Positions 24,590 through 35,100 of a DNA stretch of 64,000 nucleotides are shown one piece after another; the stretch's first letter is position 1, and each line of letters opens with the position of its first letter. The stretch is taken from the NCBI GenBank assembly GCA_027452045.1, contig DAIDHH010000141.1, positions 1 through 64,000 on the forward strand, read 5' to 3'. The notes under the pieces were generated by a model. The model made no database searches. It had not been told where the DNA came from and saw nothing but the letters and a program-made list of their open reading frames with translations. The translations under genes and the position numbers were made by a program. The stretch is from Gammaproteobacteria bacterium (lineage in GTDB: Bacteria; Pseudomonadota; Gammaproteobacteria; Steroidobacterales; Steroidobacteraceae).

Positions 24590-26029
24590 ATGAGCCCGCT
24601 CGAGAGCCCGGCCGAGCAGAGACTTCGACAGATTGAGCGGGCGCTTAAGGTGCGGGCGGATCCTTCGCTCCTGCTGCGCCGTGCGCATTGCTTGCTCTCG
24701 CTCGGGCGCGTGGTGGAGGCGAGGACGGCTGCCATGCAAGCCTGGTGTTCGGCGCCCGCGCAAGCCGGTTACTGGGACGCGCTCGGCACCACGCTCAGCC
24801 GTGCCGGTGAGCAGCATCGCTCGATCGAGGCCTACGATGAGGCGCTCAAGCTGCATCCGGATGAGCCAAGAATTCTCTTCAACCGTGCCGCCGTGCGTCG
24901 CTATACGGGAGATCTGGCCGGGGCGGAGGCCGACTACGATCGGGTGATCGCGCTGAATCCTGGCGATTACGAGGCCTATAAGAATCGGTCGGACCTGCGC
25001 CCGCAGACGCCCGCCAGCAACCATGTGCGTGAACTCGAGACATTGCTCTGCGGGGCCCCTTTGCCCTGGATGGCGCAGGTGCACGTGCACTACGCACTTG
25101 CCAAGGAGTACGAGGATCTCGGGCAATACCCGCTATCATTCACTCACCTCACGCGCGCCGCGCAACAGCGTCGCGCGCACCTGCGCTATGAAGTCTGTGC
25201 GGATGAGCAGACCGTGGACTGGATTATCGAGGCTTTCGATGCGCAGGTTCCGCCCCCGCCGCCCGACGCTGCGCACGCGGACTCGCAGCGGCCGGTATTC
25301 ATAGTCGGACTGCCGCGCAGCGGCAGCACCCTGGTCGATCGGATTCTCGATCGTCACCCGGACATCCACTCGGCTGGAGAGCTGCCGAGCTTCGCGCTGA
25401 CCCTCGTCGAGCTCATCGGGCGCACAGAGGGCGGCTCGTCCTTGCCCCGCCGTGCGCTCATTGACCGCTCCGCCACCATGGATTTCGAGGGCCTTGGCCG
25501 CCACTACCTGCGATCCGCCCGGGCGGCCGGCGCCGCACCGGGCCGATTCACCGACAAAATGCCGCTCAACTTCCTGTATTGCGGCCTGATCCGCCGAGCC
25601 TTACCCGGGGCACGCATCGTGCACGTGACCCGTGAGCCGATGGATGCCTGCTACGCGATGTACAAAACGCTGTTCGACGCGGGCTATCCGTTCTCCTACG
25701 AACAGATCGAACTCGGCCGCTATTACGCCGCCTACCATCGCCTGATGCGGCACTGGCAGAGCGTGCTGCCTGGAGCGATTCATGAGGTGCGCTATGAGTC
25801 GCTGGTCACGGCCACGGAGCATGAGATCCGCAAGCTGCTCGCATTCTGTGGGCTCCCCTGGCACCCCGATTGCCTCGCCTTCCACGAAAATCCTGCGCCC
25901 ACTATCACGGCAAGCGCCGCCCAGGTGCGCCGTCCCCTCTATCAGTCCTCGCTCGGCAAATGGAAATGCTACGAAGACCAGCTCGCCCCGATGTTGCGCA
26001 CTCTGCGCGCCGCACACGTGCACGAGTAG
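24590..26029 (+). CDS. TPR-sulfotransferase fusion
   Basis: A 479-residue protein. The N-terminal 170 residues hold TPR repeats (SIEAYDEALKLHPDEPRILFNRAAV; AEADYDRVIALNPGDYEAYKNR). From about residue 230 comes a sulfotransferase domain with the PAPS 5'-phosphosulfate loop VGLPRSGSTLVDRIL, followed by IVHVTREPMDACYAMYKTLF, the 3'-phosphate-binding region. Such TPR-sulfotransferases often sit next to TonB receptors in proteobacteria; the acceptor is unknown. It lies 31 bp after the receptor gene and so should share the sigma-54 and guanidine control. GATCGGAGGGCGG provides the ribosome binding site. Confidence 0.88.
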   Translation: MSPLESPAEQRLRQIERALKVRADPSLLLRRAHCLLSLGRVVEARTAAMQAWCSAPAQAGYWDALGTTLSRAGEQHRSIEAYDEALKLHPDEPRILFNRAAVRRYTGDLAGAEADYDRVIALNPGDYEAYKNRSDLRPQTPASNHVRELETLLCGAPLPWMAQVHVHYALAKEYEDLGQYPLSFTHLTRAAQQRRAHLRYEVCADEQTVDWIIEAFDAQVPPPPPDAAHADSQRPVFIVGLPRSGSTLVDRILDRHPDIHSAGELPSFALTLVELIGRTEGGSSLPRRALIDRSATMDFEGLGRHYLRSARAAGAAPGRFTDKMPLNFLYCGLIRRALPGARIVHVTREPMDACYAMYKTLFDAGYPFSYEQIELGRYYAAYHRLMRHWQSVLPGAIHEVRYESLVTATEHEIRKLLAFCGLPWHPDCLAFHENPAPTITASAAQVRRPLYQSSLGKWKCYEDQLAPMLRTLRAAHVHE

Positions 26030-26219
26030 GCGGCGGCCTGGCTCACCGGATCTTCGAACGCGTGTCACGCTGCCCCGCCCAGGGTGCCCGAATGCCGCAG
26101 GCCCGATATCACCTGCAATGGGATGCACGCTGGGGCGAATTGCTAAATCGAGACGCTACGGTTGGGGCCCTGGGCGCGCCGGCCTCCCATTGGTCGCGGC
26201 ACGGCGAGCACCCGCCCGA

Positions 26220-29200
26220 TCATATTGCACGGACCTTGCCGCTCATCCATTGCATCAAGTGACGCATGGCCTGCACGCGAACCGTTTCGACCGGATCGTC
26301 ATGAATCTGCCAGTGCCAGTGCAGTACCTGCGGATCGTGGACTTCATGCGCCTCCAAGAAGTCGGTGATCGGACACGATGCAACCTCGCCCGGAAAGCGC
26401 AGATACAGTGTGTCGTGCAACATCATCCATTGATATGCAAGAGCGCCGACCCAGCTCTGCAATCCAAGTTCATTGGCTCCGCGGAATGCTCGGGCTTTGA
26501 CCCATTCCACCAGAGCCGCGGCCGGCATCGGCCGCGCGAGTCCATAGCCCTGACCCAGGCTGCAGCCGAGCTGACGCGCCGCTTCGACGATCCCCTCATC
26601 CTCCAGGCCCTCCGCCACCACCTCGCGCCCGAGATCCCGGCCGATCTGCACGATGGTGCGGATCAGGCTGAGCGCCTTGAGCGGGTCGCAGGCGAGATCC
26701 TTGACGATGTTCTGGTCGATCTTGATCACATCGAACGGCAGCTCCCCCAGGCGTTTCAAGTTGCTGAACCCGGCTCCCAGGTCATCGAGCGCGATCTTCA
26801 CGCCCGTCGACGCCAGACGGGCGAGGGCCTCATCCACCGTGCCGGCTTCGAGCGCCTGGCTCTCCAGCAGTTCCAGGGTCAGGTGCTTGGGCGCCACCTG
26901 CGCCTCGCGCAGCGCCTCCTCGATCCAGCGCGCGCAGTCCGCATGCCGCAAAGTGCTCGGAGCAAGATTGATCGACAGTTTGACGTCGAGCTTCCCGTCG
27001 CGCCAGCGACGCAGATGGCCGAGCCCTTGCGCCAGGGCCTGCCGGAAAAGCGCATCGAGGTCCGCCTCCCCGAGCGCTGGCAGGAACTGTCCGGGGAGCA
27101 GCAGCGTGCCATCGCGCGAGCGCAGCCGCGCCAGCGCCTCGACTTTCACGAGCGCGCCGTCCGCCAGATTGACGATGGGCTGCACATGCATCTCAACGCC
27201 ACCGCCATAGAGCAGCGCGCGGATCTGCGCAGCCTCGCGTGCATCGACCGCATTTCGTCGGCTCTGGGACCGCGTCGTCATCAAATCCCAGCGGTTCTGC
27301 AGCGACAGGCGCCAGGTGTGCATCCAGCTCGAGGAAAACTGGTTCGGGTAGGAACCGAACAGCATCAAGACGGCATGAACAGCGCCATGGCGGTGTGCGG
27401 GAAGAGTTACTGCGCTGCGAATACCGAACTCCCGCATCAGCTCCTGCCAGGGTTGCGAGCGGCTCTCATGCGCAAAGGCGGCAGTCTCCTGCTGGGAATC
27501 GGTCATCCAGGTCGCTGCAACCATCCCCTGGCCACGAATATCGCGTGGATCTAGCGTCGGATAGCGGTCGCGCACGCGGAAGGCGTCGACGAACTGGTCA
27601 ACGCGCTCTCCGGCTGCCCGCTCGAAGTTGAGCCGATTCTGAGCGTCCGGTCGCCACACCACTGCTGCACGGATACCCGGCAGCGCCGCCAGGGAGTCGA
27701 GCTCCCCCTGCATCCAGTCCGAATCCATGGCTCGCTCGTCCATAGGGCGCGCAAGCAGCCTCTGGTACCGATCGATAATGGACTGCATGGCAAGCAGCTG
27801 GTTCTCGATGTCCAACTGCAGCCGGGCATCGGCCGCTTGCAAAGTGCGGTAGCGCGCGTCTACGGTGAGCAGCGATGCCTCCAGATGGGTACGCAATAAC
27901 TGACGGTACAGGCCCATCGCGCGCGTCATCCATGCTCCCGAGATGCCGATGAGGGCATGGACGATCCCCAACCTGTGCGCGGTCTGCGCCACTGACCGCT
28001 CTGTGGTTTGGGCATCGAGCAGAAAGCGCAGATGGTCTGCCTGTTTGCGCGCGAGATCTTTGAATTCCTCGGCGGAGAGGCACGCAAGGATCGTGGCGCT
28101 CTCCTCGTGAGTCTGCAACTCGCGATAGAATGATGCCGAAAACTCCTCCGCAACAGTCTGAAGATGCGGCGCCAGCCCCCGCATCAGCTCCTGCGCCTCG
28201 GGGCCGAACGCATCGAACGAAGTCCCGGCGATCTGCTCCGGCGTGTCATCGCCGCAGACACGCCACCACTGTCGCCGCTGCCTGCCGGTCTGCCTGGCTT
28301 GATACATCGCCGCATCCGCCTTGCGCAGCAACGACGTCGGCTCGGGTCCTCTCCCGCAAGACAGCGCTACACCCATGGTCATGTCGATCGACACCGTTTC
28401 GCTTCCGGCGAGCGTGAACGGGGTTTCGACCGCGCGGTGCAATCGCTTCAGTGCCGCATCGAGCTGCGGCATCGCCTGCGTCGCATCGAGCTCTTCCAGC
28501 ACCACGACGAACTCGTCGCCGCCCAGGTGGGCAAGGAAATCCGAGTTCCCCAACCAATCGCGCAGACGACGCGATAAGCACCGGAGCAACTCGTCCGCGG
28601 CTTCGCGCCCATACCGCTCATCGATGGGCTTGAAGTCCTCGAGTTCGATCACGCCAACGGCGAGAAGCGAGCCGCTGCGCTGCGCGCGTGCGATGGCCTG
28701 CGGCAGGTACTCCTCGATCGCCACGCGGTTTGGCAGCCCGGTGAGCGCGTCGGTGCGCGCGATGCGCACCTCTTGCTCGTCTGCGGCCCAGTGGCGGTTC
28801 CGGGCATCCAGTTCATCGAGGCCCTCACCCAAAAGGCCCGCGATTCGCGAACACACCTCGATCGCGAGCGCATCGAAGCAGTCGCGCCAGGGCGAGGCGA
28901 CAACCATCATGGCCCACATCCGTCCGGTCCGCATGATCGGCAGGGCGAGCATGCTGAGCCAGCGATGTTCGGCAAAGCTCGCGTGCCATGGCCGCAATGT
29001 CGGATCGGACAAGGTATCGTTGCAGACAACTGGAGATTGCCGGGTCCACGTCTCGAGCAGCTTGCGCGCGGCCTCCTGATCCGTACCCTTCTGCAGTGCC
29101 GTTCGAACCGCACCGGCGCCCTCGCCGGCCAGCGAGAGAATGTCGAATTCGCCCGATGGGCAGCGCTCGAGGATGCATGCCGCGTCGAACACGACATCCT

Positions 29201-29858
29201 GCACCAGATGGGCACAGAGTCTGTCTATCATCTCCTGAGCGGAGCGGCATTGACTCATCACCTCGCCGCACTGCAGCAACGTTCGGTACAAGGCCTGCAG
29301 ATTCATCATCTGTTGCCGTTGCCCGAAGAACTCAAACGTCCGCTTTCCCAGGCGCTCGGTAAACTGGCTCACAGCCTGCGCCACCTCGTGCTTGCCGTCC
29401 TCGGACGGCTCGAGCACGCCAAGGGCGCAAGCGTCGCCCGCCTGCAGATGATGGATGGCGTGGGCCATCCGCCGGTCGACGTCCATGATGTGGTGCAGCA
29501 GCCATTGCGTCAGGAAGGCCAGGAGCTCTACGGTGACCTGCGGTGCATGCTCGCGAGCGAACTCCCGGGCCTGGCGCAGCAATCCGCGGAAGCTCTCATG
29601 GGCTTGCAGATGCATCGTGCGGTGTCCGGAATCGAGCCGCGACTGCCGGATCAGCCGCTCCTCTTCCCGGAAGTGGTAGCGGGTATAGTCCTCCAGCTCA
29701 TCGAGACACGCGAGAACCGTCTCATGCGAGGCATCTTCTGCCGGAATGACTGCGATCCGATTGAAGATCTCCAGCAGGCATTCATGCTGCTCATCGACCG
29801 TGGCGATGCCCGTGGCCATGGCATCGTTCCACCGCAGCGGTCTTGCTGGATCAGACAT
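26220..29858 (-). CDS. Hemerythrin-GGDEF-globin-EAL c-di-GMP signalling protein
   Basis: A 1212-residue protein. Order read by eye: bacteriohemerythrin (about 1-135; DEQHECLLEIFNRI, HFREEERLI, HRTMHLQAHESF, WLLHHIMDVD); GAF-like region (about 190-350); GGDEF domain (about 365-530) with intact GGDEF motif; globin-sensor domain (about 550-690) with the proximal-His block RLGIVHALIGI; a second GAF-like region (about 720-890); and EAL domain (about 900-1130) with VEALARL, LELLES, LDDLGAGFSNL, VIKIDQN and VAEGLED, all consistent with an active phosphodiesterase. About 80 residues at the end are unassigned. It can in principle both make and degrade c-di-GMP and sense oxygen twice. The ATG at 29858 is preferred to the upstream GTG of the ORF track. 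Confidence 0.92.
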   Translation of the reverse strand: MSDPARPLRWNDAMATGIATVDEQHECLLEIFNRIAVIPAEDASHETVLACLDELEDYTRYHFREEERLIRQSRLDSGHRTMHLQAHESFRGLLRQAREFAREHAPQVTVELLAFLTQWLLHHIMDVDRRMAHAIHHLQAGDACALGVLEPSEDGKHEVAQAVSQFTERLGKRTFEFFGQRQQMMNLQALYRTLLQCGEVMSQCRSAQEMIDRLCAHLVQDVVFDAACILERCPSGEFDILSLAGEGAGAVRTALQKGTDQEAARKLLETWTRQSPVVCNDTLSDPTLRPWHASFAEHRWLSMLALPIMRTGRMWAMMVVASPWRDCFDALAIEVCSRIAGLLGEGLDELDARNRHWAADEQEVRIARTDALTGLPNRVAIEEYLPQAIARAQRSGSLLAVGVIELEDFKPIDERYGREAADELLRCLSRRLRDWLGNSDFLAHLGGDEFVVVLEELDATQAMPQLDAALKRLHRAVETPFTLAGSETVSIDMTMGVALSCGRGPEPTSLLRKADAAMYQARQTGRQRRQWWRVCGDDTPEQIAGTSFDAFGPEAQELMRGLAPHLQTVAEEFSASFYRELQTHEESATILACLSAEEFKDLARKQADHLRFLLDAQTTERSVAQTAHRLGIVHALIGISGAWMTRAMGLYRQLLRTHLEASLLTVDARYRTLQAADARLQLDIENQLLAMQSIIDRYQRLLARPMDERAMDSDWMQGELDSLAALPGIRAAVVWRPDAQNRLNFERAAGERVDQFVDAFRVRDRYPTLDPRDIRGQGMVAATWMTDSQQETAAFAHESRSQPWQELMREFGIRSAVTLPAHRHGAVHAVLMLFGSYPNQFSSSWMHTWRLSLQNRWDLMTTRSQSRRNAVDAREAAQIRALLYGGGVEMHVQPIVNLADGALVKVEALARLRSRDGTLLLPGQFLPALGEADLDALFRQALAQGLGHLRRWRDGKLDVKLSINLAPSTLRHADCARWIEEALREAQVAPKHLTLELLESQALEAGTVDEALARLASTGVKIALDDLGAGFSNLKRLGELPFDVIKIDQNIVKDLACDPLKALSLIRTIVQIGRDLGREVVAEGLEDEGIVEAARQLGCSLGQGYGLARPMPAAALVEWVKARAFRGANELGLQSWVGALAYQWMMLHDTLYLRFPGEVASCPITDFLEAHEVHDPQVLHWHWQIHDDPVETVRVQAMRHLMQWMSGKVRAI

Positions 29859-30950
29859 GAAGATTTGCCCCGGGATCGAAGCAGGCACCGGAGGGCTCCA
29901 TCACGGGCCTCGGGCCGGCTTGACGGAAGAGGCAGTGTTCGCCGAGGGAAGTCTTGCCTTCGAATGCCGCGCCAGGGCAAGAGCGACGATCACCTGAGGT
30001 CCAGGAGCCGGCCCATCCGAGACTGCTGGGGGTGCTGTGGGGGCAGCGTGGAGTACGGCGTTGCGGCGGCGAGTGGCCTTTCGAGCAATCCCGGCTTGCG
30101 CAGTATCGTCTCTTCACTTCGCGCAGCTCCTGATCGGCTGACGGCCCGGCCACGTGACATCGGTCTGAGCCCCATGGCGCAAGGCAGAACGTTCCCGGGC
30201 TCGCTCCGGTGGGCGGACGCCTGGGCCAGGTGTGATTCCCACCTGCAGGCAGTATGGCATCATCCAGCTCGGCATTTGCCCCTAAACCCTTCCGATTTCA
30301 CCCTGCGACTTGCACCTTTCCCCCAATGTCCTGAGCAGCGGGTCCAGCTGCACCATGGTTTGCCCTGGGATTATGTCTTTGCGCTTACCTAAGACACCTA
30401 ATACCTCGGTCCGGCCCGGCGGGCAAGGTCAAGGTAGTGCCTCCGCCCCTTCAATATGACTGCGAAAGCGCGAAACGTGAGCCAGTCCCGGTTTTGCTGT
30501 GATCCTCGCTGCGCAATCCCACCGCTTGCTCCGCCTTTGTGTGCGCAAGGTCGTAGAGGCGGATCTCCTCATCAACACGATCGCGGTTCTTCATTACCGC
30601 AGCGGCTATCCCGGATCACCGAAGTGCGCCCGCGCAAAGAGCAGCGCACCCGGTCCGCGATTGCGCGCATCCCGTCCTTCTTTGCCTCTCTGATCCGGCC
30701 TGCGACAGACTTGGCAACACGTGGTCTGCGAGGAGCTCAAGCACCGCTGACACAGGGACGAGCAGCGTCAGCGGATTGCCAAATTTCTCCCGGTTACGAA
30801 GCCGTATTCTTTCGCCGCGGCAGGAAGATCGGGCGGCAGGCCCGTGACGGGCTGGCTGGCTGATCCGCGTCGAGCCTACGGCTCAGGTCGAGCCGGGACC
30901 GGTCCCTGGATGAGGCGCTGAGGCCGTTCGATAGTCGACACCCTTGCTCC
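29859..30950. other. Long region without a convincing gene
   Basis: About 1.1 kb between the c-di-GMP gene and the LacI operator. ORF-track entries here (for example 30456-30863) have unnatural composition and no ribosome binding sites. One small minus-strand frame, 30451-30594 (47 residues, MKNRDRVDEEIRLYDLAHTK...), has protein-like composition but no Shine-Dalgarno, so I do not call it. No tRNA, repeat or strong hairpin was found. It may contain decayed genes. Confidence 0.35.
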
Positions 30951-30989
30951 TGTAAGCGTTTTCATATAGGGTATCTGAAAACGCTTACA
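30951..30989 (+). promoter_or_regulatory. Twin LacI-type operators
   Basis: TGTAAGCGTTTTCA (30951-30964) and its exact reverse complement TGAAAACGCTTACA (30976-30989) are separated by 11 bp. Each 14-mer is itself a near-palindrome around CG, the form of a LacI/GalR-family operator (TGTAAACGTTTACA-like). Their centres are 25 bp apart. They lie 17 bp before the LacI-family gene and likely overlap its promoter (TATAGG between them), so the regulator should control itself and the downstream locus. Confidence 0.8.
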
Positions 30990-31006
30990 ATCGAGGGGGC
31001 GATTCC

Positions 31007-32074
31007 TTGTCCGCGAGCATCAAAGACGTGGCCGCACGGGCTGGCGTGTCCATTGCGACCGTTTCGCGGGTAATGAATGCCTCTTCGCTGGTAAAGGGCA
31101 AAGCGCGCGAGGCCGTATTGCGGGCCGCCCGAGAGCTCAATTACACGCCCCATGCCGCGGCCCGAGCCCTGAGCACCGGCCGCAGCCACACGATCGCCGT
31201 ACTGCTGCCCGACATGCACGGCGCCTTCTTCTCCGAGCTCATCCGAGAGTTGGACCAGAGCGCCCATGCGCATGGTCAACGACTGCTGGTGGCGAGCCTG
31301 CACGGAGATCTCGGCGAGACGGCCAGGGTCATCGGCCTCCTGCACGGTCAAGTCGACGGTGTGATCCTGATGGCGCCCTTCATCGATGCGCCGCGACGCC
31401 TGGCTGACCTGCCGCTGACAGTACCCACGGTGCTGCTCAATGCGCCCGAGCCGATCCGGGGCTGCCCGGTACTCAGCGTCGACAACGCCGGCGGCGCTCG
31501 GCAGGTCGTCGAGCATTTCGTCTCTCAGGGGTACCGAGAGATCGCGCATATCGAGGGGCCCGACGGCAATTTCGATGCCGCCGAGCGGTCCCGTGGGTTC
31601 CGCGAGGCGATCGAGCAGGCTGGGCTGACAGCCTTGCGCAATATTCCAGGAGACTACTCGGAAAAGGCCGGTTACGAGGCGGGCAAGCGCATTGCCGGCT
31701 CCAGGAGGCGCCCGCACGCGGTTTTCGCGGCCAACGACAACATGGCCATCGGCTGTCTCGACGCCCTGCTTGAGGCCGGGGTGCGCGTGCCGCAGGACGT
31801 GGCCATCGCAGGCTTTGACGACATTCCTGTGGCGCGATACACGCGCCCTCCTCTCACCACGGTACGTTCGCCAGTTGCGCAACAGGGTACCGAAGCATTC
31901 GAGTGGCTGGTGCGCGCGATCAATCGCAAACCCGACGGCACCATACCGGTGCAATCGGTCCATCCGCCGCTTGCCACGTCCCTGATCGTGCGCGGGTCGA
32001 GTGAAGCGGGCGCGTCTTCTCGGCAGCGTTCGCGCAAGAACATCGCGAAAAGGAGCGCTCCAAGGTCGCGATGA
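31007..32074 (+). CDS. LacI/GalR-family transcriptional regulator of the glycan locus
   Basis: A 355-residue repressor with an N-terminal helix-turn-helix and hinge (SIKDVAARAGVSIATVSRVMNAS..AARALSTGRS, about 4-60), then a periplasmic-binding-protein-like effector domain (IAVLLPDMHGAFFSELIREL; VDGVILMAPF; AVFAANDNMAIGCLDALLEAG; VAIAGFDDIPVARY). It starts with TTG at 31007 behind GAGGGGG. The C-terminal 25 residues are a basic extension rich in Arg, Lys and Ser. The inducer is probably a sugar released by the adjacent glycosidases. Confidence 0.93.
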   Translation: MSASIKDVAARAGVSIATVSRVMNASSLVKGKAREAVLRAARELNYTPHAAARALSTGRSHTIAVLLPDMHGAFFSELIRELDQSAHAHGQRLLVASLHGDLGETARVIGLLHGQVDGVILMAPFIDAPRRLADLPLTVPTVLLNAPEPIRGCPVLSVDNAGGARQVVEHFVSQGYREIAHIEGPDGNFDAAERSRGFREAIEQAGLTALRNIPGDYSEKAGYEAGKRIAGSRRRPHAVFAANDNMAIGCLDALLEAGVRVPQDVAIAGFDDIPVARYTRPPLTTVRSPVAQQGTEAFEWLVRAINRKPDGTIPVQSVHPPLATSLIVRGSSEAGASSRQRSRKNIAKRSAPRSR

Positions 32075-32159
32075 GGGAGTTTCGAACATAGTCGAATCGC
32101 GGGCGTTTTCGGTGCGACCGGACGTGCGCGAGCCAATTGCAATCCAACGGGGGGAAACG

Positions 32160-35100
32160 ATGACCAAGCCAATCGCATATCGCCGCAAGCTCATCGCGAG
32201 CTTCGTGGCATCCACACTTGCGGCAAGTTCCGCCGCGCTCATTCCGCACACGGCCCAGGCACAGATAGCCAACGCGACCCTCGAAGGCCATGCGGATCCG
32301 GGCACGAAGATCGTCGCCACCAATATTGCCACGGGCGCGCGCCGTGAAGCGCAGGCCTCCAAGTCCGGCACGTACATCCTGATCGGCTTACCTCCCGGCC
32401 GCTACCGGGTCCGGGCTGGGAGCGAGGAGCAGACCCTGACGCTCAGCGTCGCCTCGACGATTACCTTCGACTTCACCAGCACGAAGCTTCGCACGGCGAC
32501 GTTGGAGGAGGTGTTGGTGACCGGCCGCCGCCTGGTCGAGGTACGCACGCCGGCAGTCGGGGGGCTCGTGTCCCAGCGGACCATCGAGACCATCCCGCAA
32601 ATAACGCGCAACTTCCTGGAATTCGCCGACACCGTCCCGGGTGTCACCTTCACGGTCGACGGCAACGGCAATACGGCATTTCGCGGCGGCGCGCAAGAAG
32701 CCCAAAACGCCAACGTCTACATAGACGGCATGAGCATGACCGACTTCGTGCAGGGCGGCATCGCCGGCCAGTCGGGTCCGACGAAAAATCCCAACGTGGG
32801 CGATCCCGGGAATCCTTTCCCGCAGTCGGCGATCGCCGAGTACCGGGTGATCACCTCGAACTACAGCGCCCAATACGCGCAGGTCGCAAGCGCTGCCATC
32901 GCCGCCAAGACCAAGTCGGGCACGAACCGCTTCCAAGGCAGCTCCTTCGTCAGCTTCACCAATCAGAACCTGCGTGCGGATACGCCGGCCGAGGCGAACT
33001 CGACGAAGCCGGGCGACCCCAAGGCATTGGGGGGGCAGAGCCTGGAGTACGGCGCCTCCTTCGGCGGCCCCATCGTGAAGAACGTCGCGCACTTCTTCGT
33101 CGCCTACGAGCACAAGGACCTGGCTCTGCCGAATACCGTGTTCCCGCCCGGAGGTGGCGTGCCTACCGTCGCCGGCCTTCAGTCGCTGCTGCCCGCGAGC
33201 GTCTGGTCGCAGTTCGGTCCAACGACCAATCCCTTCACCGAGAACCTGCTGTTCGCCAAGCTCGACTACGAGCCCACGGAGAACGACCGTCTCGAACTCT
33301 CGGAACTCTATCGTTTCGAAAGCCAGATCAGCGGCGCCAATGGTCAGACCGCGGCCTCATCGGCCAACTCGGTGGACAACCGCTTCAGCCGGGTGGGCCT
33401 CTATTGGCTGCACGCCGGCGACAGCTGGACAAACCAGGCGCGCCTCAGCTACGAATCATCCGGTCAGACTCCGTTTTCGAGCTCCACGGCCCCGCAGGAC
33501 ACCTATGTATGGTTCTGCAATCCGGCCGACACGGGTTGCACCGGCAGTCAATCGACGATCATCAACGTCAATGGCGAGAACGTCTATTCCCAGTTCAAGA
33601 ATCAGCAGCAGGTGTGGACGTTCTCCGATGACTTCACGCTTGCCAACCTGAACTTCGCAGGAACGCATACGCTCAAGATGGGGGTGAGTTACAGCGGCAC
33701 CAAGCTCGCCTATCAGGACGCGGGTCAGGGCTCGCAGTTCTACTACGCGGTGGATTCCACCGGCACTTACGCGACGCCCTATCAGGCGAGCTATACGGCC
33801 CTTTATCAGGGTAACAAGCAGGTGCGGGCGGACTCCAACGACAACCTGTACGGGCTCTACTTGCAGGACGACTGGAACGTCAATCAGCACCTGGAATTCA
33901 ATCTCGGCGTACGCTACGACTACGAGACCGTGCCGGCATGGGAGCATTTCGTCACACCGCAGACCGTCGTCGGCGACATCTACGGCCCGTACTCTGCCGG
34001 GTCGAGCGTGACCTACGCGCAGGCGCTCGCACTCGGTGGTGAGAATATCGCCAATTACATCAGCAACGGCCACAACCGCTCGCCGCAGAGCAACGAGATC
34101 CAGCCGCGGCTCGGCTTCTCCTACGACATCGAAGGCAATCAGCGCTACGTCATATTCGGCGGTTACGCGCGCAGCTACGACCGCAACATTTTCGACCTGA
34201 TGTCCCTCGAGCTCACCAAGTCGGCCCTCGCCGAGCCTCAGGTGAACTTTTACGGCGGCGGATACAGCTTCAACAGCTGCGTGACCGCGGCCAATGCCGG
34301 ACCAAACTGCCTGGCGTGGAATCCGGCCTATATGAGTCTTGCCAATCTCCAGGGCCTCAACACCACCCCGTTCGGCGAGATCGATATGGTGAACAACCAT
34401 ATCAAGAGCCCCTATTCCGACCAGTTCAGCCTCGGGTTCCGCACCCGACTCGGGGAGTGGGACGCGAGCATCACGCTATCGGAAGTCAAGAGCTACAACC
34501 GTATCGTGGGGCAACTTGGCAACCGTGCGGCAAATGGCGCTTACTACGTGCCATGCAGCTGGGGCAACGCCGGGGTCTGCCCCGCGTGGGGCGGCGTGCC
34601 GGGAACGACCGGCAACCTGGTGCTCTGGAACAACGGCGGAAAAGACACCAACAAGGAGGTTTTGGTGTTCCTCGACAAGCCCTATACGCGAGCCTCCGGC
34701 TGGAGCGCCACGGTCGCCTATACCTATTCGGACGCGTACCAGAACGACTACTATTCGTATTTCACCAATAACAACTACCTGTTCGACCTGCCGAAGGTGT
34801 CGATGTATCCCATGGTGCCGAGCAGCGTCATTCCGAAGCACCGCGTGGTGATCACCGGCTCGATCAACGGACCCTGGGGCATCGTTTACGGCGCGAAGCT
34901 CACCCTGGCGACGCCGGTCGGGTTCGGCGGCTCTGCGCCCTGTCCGACTACCATCCAGCAGTGCCAAGGTTACTGGGACTTCCCCATGACGGGGTTCCCG
35001 CGCGACGCGTGGGGCGAGCACAATCTCGACCTGCAGGCGACCAAGGACTTTGGCTTGCGTGTGTACGGACTGAAGGGGTACGTCCGGCTCGATGTCCTCG

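Noticed and set aside
28773-30392. 539-residue plus-strand ORF
   Set aside because: Lies antisense to the hemerythrin/GGDEF protein, whose domain motifs are intact; composition is that of a shadow frame.
30451-30594. 47-residue minus-strand frame (MKNRDRVDEEIRL...)
   Set aside because: Composition is protein-like, but there is no Shine-Dalgarno or promoter, and no family is recognised.
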